The notes under the pieces: generated by a model
Told to the model about the DNA's origin: nothing
The model's database searches: none
The model's input: only the letters and a program-made list of their open reading frames with translations
Made by a program: the position numbers and the translations under genes
Part shown: piece after piece, positions 58,443-64,000 of the stretch
How positions within the stretch are numbered: the first letter of the stretch is position 1
Layout of the letters: every line of letters begins with the position of its first letter
NCBI GenBank assembly: GCA_002270565.1
Contig: NQMI01000001.1
Coordinates: 1,353,618-1,417,617, forward strand
Length of the DNA: 64,000 nucleotides
Reading direction: 5' to 3'
From: Stenocarpella maydis
Taxonomy: Eukaryota > Ascomycota > Sordariomycetes > Diaporthales > Diaporthaceae

Positions 58443-60199
58443 ATGCCGAAAGCCTATACTGAGGAGACCGTTCGAGATGCCGTATTCGATATAGTCGAAA
58501 ATGGCCTGTCTGTGAATAAGGCCTTGAATAAATACAATGTGCCTACATCTACACTCTCAGACCGGGTCAATGGCAAGCACAATTCGAAGCAAGATCCCGA
58601 GACCGTACCCTCCAATGCCTTACTATCTTCTGAGCAAGAAAGACCTATTGTGAGCTGGATTTTACGTTAAGAGAAGCTCGGGTTTGCCCCGAGCCACAGT
58701 GCGATACGAGAAGTGGCTGCATCTATCGCCAAAGTCGACGTTGGGAAGAAATGGGTGCAACGCTTCATTAACCGCCACCCTGAGGTCGCCACCAAAGTTG
58801 GGCGTAGGCAAGAAGCAGCGCGTTTTCACGAGTTCACGCCGAGGGCAGTCAACTAGTATTTTGACATCCGAGACAATGAATACTCGTGGGTGAAGCCAAG
58901 CCTGACCGTCAACCTTGATAAAGCCGGTTTGATGGCAGGTTTCGGTACGTAAATGAGCTCCAATTGAGTCCCAATCAAGCATATAGTCTAACTATCTACA
59001 GGTCTTGATTCCCTAGTCGTCGGAACTTCTGCGACGAAGAAGGCAATGCTGAAATCCGACCAGTCACGATGGTGGTCAACTATGCTTGAAGCCATACTAG
59101 CCAATGGAGAAGCCCTCGAGCCAGGCATCATTTTCAAAGGCAAAGACCTCCAAACGCAGTGGTTTATTGACGAATTCCGCAAGACTTGCCCAAAGTGGCG
59201 ATATATTACGTCTCCCAATGGGTGGACTAACAATGAAATCGGGGTTGCGTACCTTGAGCAAGTTCTCATACCCCAGATGAACGAATGTCGTGAAGACGAG
59301 AGCGAGGCAATTCTTTTGATCCTTGACGGTCATTTCAGCCATACTACAGTATGTTTTCTTCCTATTCTGAAGGTTTGAAGCTGTGAAAAAAATCCATTGT
59401 GGAGTTCTGACTAAGTGTTTAGGATGCGTTCATGACGACCTGCTTTTATAACAACATATTTTGTTGTTATCTACCAGCCCACTGCTCCCATGGTCTTCAG
59501 CCATTAGACAACGGTGTATTCAATGCTGCCAAAGCATACTACCGTTCTACAATTTCGTCTTGGCAATCAATTGTTGACGCAGCACCTGTGGACAAGATCA
59601 ATTTGATCAAGGCATACTGTAATGCCCGAGAGAAGGGCTTCACAGAGAAGAACGTCAAGTCTGCGTGGAGGACTACTGGCAATTGGCCTATTAGCCGCGT
59701 AAAAGCTTTGTCCCACCCGGAGATTCAAGTCAACAAAGAGAAACGCCGTGCACCCGAAGACAATTCCGACGAGGATTCTGACGGTGATACTATCAAGTCA
59801 GGCCGTGATATCATGAATATGGCGGGCCCAAACGCTACGGCTTCAGAGCGACGTAAATACCGGAAGATTGGCATTACATACGACGAGAAACAGGCCGAGT
59901 TGACTATCTCCAACAAGAGAATTCTTGAACTGGAAGCTCAAGTAGCTCGGCTCACCACCAAGAAGCATCGAGCCGTACCCAATCCAAACAAGAAGTTTAT
60001 GAATATCGAGGAGATACTGGGCGGCAATGCCGAAGATGATGATGCCCTCAACCAAGAGATTGAGGCCGCAGAAGAAGTTGAAGACGAGATTGTTGTAGAT
60101 GGTGATGAAGAAGAGGATCTGGACGAAGATGATGAAGACGAGCCACCGCCAGCGGTGAGAACACGTTCTGGAAGGCAGGTAAAGCGACCAATGAAATGA
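58443..60199 (+). pseudogene. Pogo-type transposase with two nonsense codons
   Basis: DDE transposase. Exons 58443-58944, 59002-59348 and 59423-60199, introns GTACGT...ACAG and GTATGT...TTAG. The N terminus is a Psq/CENP-B type helix-turn-helix (YTEETVRDAVFDIVENGLSVNKALNKYNV in outline). The DDE domain shows LDKAG, LLILDGHFSH and HGLQPLDNGVF, giving the three acidic positions. The C-terminal tail is acidic and ends with RTRSGRQVKRP. Stops interrupt it at 58668-58670 (TAA, in place of a codon after WILR) and 58854-58856 (TAG, in place of a Trp before YFDIRD). CAA-to-TAA and TGG-to-TAG both fit RIP. The copy is therefore probably not autonomous. Confidence 0.85.
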
Positions 60200-60322
60200 T
60201 AAGGATGGAGAGCAGATTCGGGGCTTCATTTTGATATTCTCTATTACTATCTACGATCAGAATTGAGTTGATGATGGCTTCTCAAAGTAACAGACTTTCT
60301 GGTGTGGTGCCGGAATCTTTGG

Positions 60323-60364
60323 TGTCCGAAATGGTGGGGTATCCGAAATCGTGATCCCCCATGG
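60323..60364 (-). repeat. Right terminal inverted repeat, carrying an ATG in frame with the host gene
   Basis: 42 bp matching the left repeat. Its last four bases, ATGG, precede the TA duplication. They give an ATG at 60361 (context CCCCCATGG) that reads directly into the downstream host exon. Confidence 0.9.
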
Positions 60365-63193
60365 TAGAAGAGAGATACGAAGCATTGGAACAGAGGTTCA
60401 ACGCTGTTTCAGCAACACTACTTCAGAAGGTGGCCACTGAAGAAAAGGGGACGGCTGCCGAGATGACCCCAAAGGTCGCAGAACAAGAGGCGCCCAAAAA
60501 TGAAGCCGTAAAAGTACCCTCATTTCTTCCTGATAAAAAGGGCATGTATTCATGGAGTATGTCCTAATATTTCGCAGGACGGCAGCAGTTCGACGACGGC
60601 GCCAGCCCCCTTCGAAGTAAGTCTTCTCTGCCGATACTTTTATCATTGATGAAAGCTTGCTCAAACCAAAGTTCAGGCGAACAAAACATCTGAAGAGGCA
60701 TCCAACCCTCGCGTTCGGATTCTAGTCAGCAAGGTCAACATTGACACCGGAGAACGCATTGAGAGCACGGCTGAGATGTCTTCAGACACGAATGCCGACA
60801 GTGGAAAGCACGCTGCCACATTGCGCAAGGTTGTGTATGGTAGGGATCAAAATTATTCGAACTGCTCTTTTATCGATTTTCATGATGCAAATCTCTGGCG
60901 CTTGCTCAAATCAGAGCTGAGTTATTATCCAAACCACTACTTCCAAGGTCCACCTTCAACAATGAACTCTCCATTCGCGCCGCTGGTGCACAACTGGGAC
61001 AACCTACAAAAGCTTGCTGCCGAAAAAGTCGAGGACGAAATCGACTCTCAGGCTCGCCAGGACCTGAATCTGCTCATGGACGCTATCTTGAACGGGTCTG
61101 GAGATGACAACCTCGATTCATATTTCAAGACCCGGGAAGCAACAAAGACACAGGGCGTTGTCACATTCAAGAATCTCTGGACCCTCTTTCCCCCTGGGAC
61201 TATAGTATATGGCAGGCCATTCCAAGGTCAGCACGAGGTGTTTCTCGTGCAGAACCACATCTCTGCCTGGCCAATCTACGATGATGGTCATCGGAAATGT
61301 TGGAAACTCTCATGTTGGGCTTACGATTGGAACATGCACAAGACCGAATTTTGCCGGACGCCTTACATCATCACGTTCGAGAAATTCGATGGCCAGAAGT
61401 CTGTTGTATCTTTGCCATACTATCCGCTGTCCTTTTATAAGGATGAAGACTTGAAGGAGCTAAAATCAGGTCTGATCAAGCGCGGAAAACGATTCCGTGA
61501 GCTTTGCGAGTCAAGAGACTTAGGGTCTTAGATGTTTGAATATAGTGGTGATGCTATGTTTGAGCGAAGGGGCTTTTCTATGCCAGAAGTTGAAGATAGC
61601 GTAAGTGACTATGGCAAACCTTTACGAATCCTCTGCTGACCAGGCCTGAAGGACGATGACACCCGGTATCATTCATCATCTGGTCTCATCTACCCATGGC
61701 TCATACAATCTTTCCCCCCGTCTATGTTTGCGAAGCAGGCCGAAAACCAACTGAAGACTACCAAGGTAAGAAAGCCCTCACTATTTTCAGGCAGTTTATG
61801 TAAGTTAACATTGCACCAGGTCGATGGTCGTGTCATGGTGGACTTCGCCTCGTACTTCAGCTATGCGCCGAGCCAAGGGGTTCAAATTGGGAATCTTCTG
61901 TCAAGCCAACATTACTTGATTGAAGAATGCACCTGTGATGAATGCAAGCAGAACACTGGTTTGGCGAAGGTGTATAGAACGAGGTTCGACGAGGAAGAAA
62001 ACCAGAGAGGCGAATGGGACGACGAGCAGTACATTCTCTGCCCTCCACGAGTCTTGGGCTACGTCTTGCAAGAGAAGCATTGGGCACAGTTGCAAGTTGA
62101 ATATGTAAAGGAAATCCCAAAAAGCGAGCCAAACGATGCATGGCATTCTCGTCTTCAACTTGCTGATGAGGGCGGGAGAGGCGGAAAAAGCAAGACCAAG
62201 GAATTGCTGTTCAACTTGGTCAAAGGCCATGCCGCGTCGGATGCTGATACGAAACCAGAATTGGCAGTTGACGACATCGTTGCCGGCAAGGGAAAGGGGC
62301 TGGTCATATTGCTCTATGGTAAGTGTTCAGAGGATGGTGTGGGTGCCATTGATGCTGACGACCTGACCACATCGTACTAGGGCCGCCTGGGGTAGGGAAA
62401 ACATCAACAGCTGAGACACTGGCTCTTGCAACGCGAAAGCCGCTATTTTCGATCAGTGTTGCCGACGTTGGCACCAAAGCCAAGAAAGCAGAAGCCAATC
62501 TGCGCCAGATTTTCGATCTCGCATCATTGTGGCAGGCCATTCTGCTTATGTGCGTAACTATCCTTGCTCTGCTTTGATGATATCGGCGGGGGAAAGGGCC
62601 TTTGATACTAATGCATGTTATCTGCTGCAGTGATGAGGCCGATGTGTTCCTAGAAAGCCGACAACGAGGGGCCGGAAGTTCGGTTGATAAGAATGCACTT
62701 GTGTCTGGTAAGTTTAGCTAAACCGTCTCGAACCCCTGCGAGGGACCTGATTAATAGTTCGCTCTCAGTGTTCCTTCGTGTGCTCGAATACTACCAAGGT
62801 ATCCTGATCCTCACTACGAACCAAATCGCTCAATTCGACGTGGCCATTTTGTCCCGAATTCACGTCGCCATCGAATATACCAGCCTCAACCAAATTCAGC
62901 AAGAAAGAATCTTCAACACATTCCTCGAGCCTCTTGATCGAGAGGGGCTGGTCGACTCTTACAGCGAGATCAAGAAGTGGCTGGATGAGAGCGTGTATGG
63001 CTCTCATAACCTTGACGGACGGCAGATCCGGAATATCATCACCTCCAGTCTCAGCCTGGCTAGAGCGAAGGGCGATAACAAGCTGCATAAAGATCATCTT
63101 CAGCCCGTCTTCAAGAACACAAATTTCTTCAAGCAGGCTTATATCAGGGAGTTCGAGAAGTATAAGACTGCGCAGAATTCTATGATCAAATGA

Positions 63194-63776
63194 GATCATT
63201 CCCTATGTTATCTGTTGGCTGCCTCTTCCATCGTCGTTTCTCTTAGTCGTATTGGCTCTTGTATTTACTACAAGATTGTTCCGAGTCCTGACTCATTCAT
63301 GACCCCTCGGCTAGCGTTTCCTTTTTATTAGTACCAAGTAGCTGAAATTTAACCTTTCGTTGTTAATGTGGATACGGTCAAGGCTGGTAGTGAAGTGTCA
63401 CGAATACCTAGGTAAAGCCACTGCACTATTCGTACATTAAAAAAGCTGACATAGCTTGTATGCCATATGCACACAGCGTTGATCGTAATACAATGCATAT
63501 TGATAATTGTGGACCAGTGCTGTGATTGAAATTCAAGAGCATGGTTGACGCATCACAGATATTGCAGCATCAGAACAAGTTCTCCGTTGCTGACTAGTTT
63601 CTACAACTGCTGCAATGTGCCATTAAAATGACACAAAGCTCTGCTCATTTTCTGCCCTGGAAAGAGTGCCGGCGGCCGTCAGCACACTGGCAGATTATCG
63701 ACCAGAAGCTAGGCTTTGAACCATGACCTGCACAGAGGTAGAGTCTCGACTACAATCCAGGGCTATGAATTAGAGT
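63194..63776. other. Intergenic, one TACCTAGGTA palindrome
   Basis: No gene. TACCTAGGTA is at 63405-63414. Otherwise AT-rich sequence between the AAA gene and the amidase remnant. Confidence 0.5.
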
Positions 63777-64000
63777 TTAGATATTCGCAGGGCAAGAAAC
63801 GGATGGTACTTGCGGCGAGGTGACAGCGCTCCCTGATGACGATCCGCTCGGATTCTGGCGTTCTGCGTAGGTAGACACCGTAGCATTGCTCATCAACGGC
63901 GCTCCACCCGTCTGGACAGCCATAAGAGCAAAAGTTTGCCCACTCCGATAAGTTCGCCCGTCCAAGGATAAATGCACCGGAATTTCCCAACTTCTGGATC
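63777..64000 (-). pseudogene. Amidase-signature enzyme fragment with a frameshift, cut by the window edge
   Basis: Minus-strand fragment of an amidase-signature hydrolase. Entering from the right edge, one frame reads KLGNSGAFILGRANLSEWAN and CPDGWSAVDEQCYG. Then the next frame is needed for RQNPSGSSSGSAV, the Gly/Ser-rich signature with the catalytic serines. No intron fits between them, so one base has been lost or gained at about 63860. Homology stops just after the signature. An intron starting near the GTACC at about 63812 is possible but no following exon was found. The rest of the gene lies beyond 64000. Confidence 0.55.

Larger units (their letters stand above)
58127..60364 (+). mobile_element. 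Pogo/Fot1-like (Tc1/mariner superfamily) DNA transposon, 2238 bp
   Basis: Bounded by perfect 42-bp terminal inverted repeats (58127-58168 and 60323-60364, beginning CCATGGGGGATCACG) and by a TA on each side (58125-58126, 60365-60366), the target duplication of this superfamily. It holds a transposase gene in plus orientation, the same as the host gene. It interrupts exon 2 of the AAA ATPase gene. Identical terminal repeats point to a fairly recent insertion, although the transposase has two stop codons. Confidence 0.92.
57996..63193 (+). pseudogene. AAA ATPase with DUF7025 region, split by a transposon and carrying an in-frame TAG
   Basis: Exons 57996-58034, 58100-58126, [transposon 58127-60364, duplicated TA 60365-60366], 60367-60507, 60578-60616, 60677-61600, 61652-61765, 61820-62318, 62381-62549, 62631-62707 and 62769-63193. 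With the insert and one TA left out, all exons are in phase over 818 codons. Order: short N terminus, coiled coil interrupted by the insert (ELRAKLASL before, EERYEALEQRF after), DUF7025 (FKNLWTLFPPGTIVYG; WAYDWNMHKTEF), and the AAA core. The core has Walker A GPPGVGKTSTA, Walker B AILLIDEADVF, sensor 1 ILILTTNQI and an SRIHVAIEY arginine-finger region; AAA-lid helices end the protein. TAG at 61529-61531 lies in frame; CAG-to-TAG by RIP is one explanation, a mis-called 43-nt intron another. Remote from known AAA chaperones; the role is unknown. Confidence 0.78.

Noticed and set aside
60557..60577. A 21-nt intron at GTATGT...CGCAG in the AAA gene
   Set aside because: Too short to be spliced. 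A donor at 60508 with the same acceptor gives a normal-sized intron and keeps the phase.
1..64000. tRNA, rRNA, CRISPR, bacterial operon or phage features
   Set aside because: No tRNA cloverleaf with a GTTCGA-type arm was recognised by eye, no direct-repeat array with spacers was seen, and the gene structure is fungal throughout. A tRNA could still be missed without a scan.

Overview
The window is nuclear DNA of a filamentous ascomycete (Pezizomycotina, most likely a Sordariomycete). This rests on many short 50-90 nt introns with CTAAC/CTGAC branch points, monocistronic genes on both strands, and fungus-specific families: Sec39, Mid1, Yop1, an RFX factor with a Q tract, a UstYa-like oxidase, a NIS1-like secreted protein, DUF7025-type AAA ATPases and a DUF7708-type NLR-like protein. 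Several broken genes carry C-to-T type nonsense codons that fit repeat-induced point mutation (RIP). Exon boundaries were worked out by hand from splice motifs and phase, and most models close exactly in frame.

Layout. 1-1.7 kb: 3' part of an NCS1 nucleobase permease. 1.7-3.3 kb: AT-rich gene-free DNA. 3.3-5.6 kb: a UstYa-like (DUF3328) oxidase, with a frameshifted small secreted-peptide gene carrying a Kex2 site about 1 kb upstream and divergent. 6-13.8 kb: housekeeping genes (Sec39, complex I NDUFS5, a conserved Pezizomycotina protein, an OXNAD1-like flavoreductase). 14.6-15.8 kb: a C2H2 zinc-finger protein. 15.8-22.2 kb: gene-poor accessory DNA with three decayed genes (SRPK-like kinase, NLR-like NTPase, AAA ATPase). 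23-49 kb: a conventional gene block (glycogenin, small Cys-rich protein, GH78 rhamnosidase, NIS1-like effector, MFS permease, CDF metal transporter, monoglyceride lipase, RFX factor, Yop1). 49.4-51.3 kb: Mid1. 51.7-54.3 kb: a broken tyrosinase and a beta-propeller-like gene with a frame break. 54.7-63.2 kb: an intact DUF7708 NLR-like gene head to head with a DUF7025 AAA ATPase gene that is split by a pogo/Fot1-like transposon. 63.8-64 kb: a broken amidase at the edge.

The most interesting material lies in the two accessory blocks. The arrangement 'NLR-like gene on the minus strand, AAA ATPase on the plus strand, head to head' occurs twice: decayed at 18.4-22.2 kb and near-intact at 54.7-63.2 kb. 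This suggests a two-gene module that duplicates and decays, as fungal self/non-self recognition loci do; that function is inference. The intact NLR-like gene builds a coiled coil from three consecutive 21-nt microexons plus one of 42 nt, all phase 1, so one exon equals one heptad. The transposon in the AAA gene sits at a TA target, and its right terminal repeat supplies a start codon in frame with the downstream host exon.
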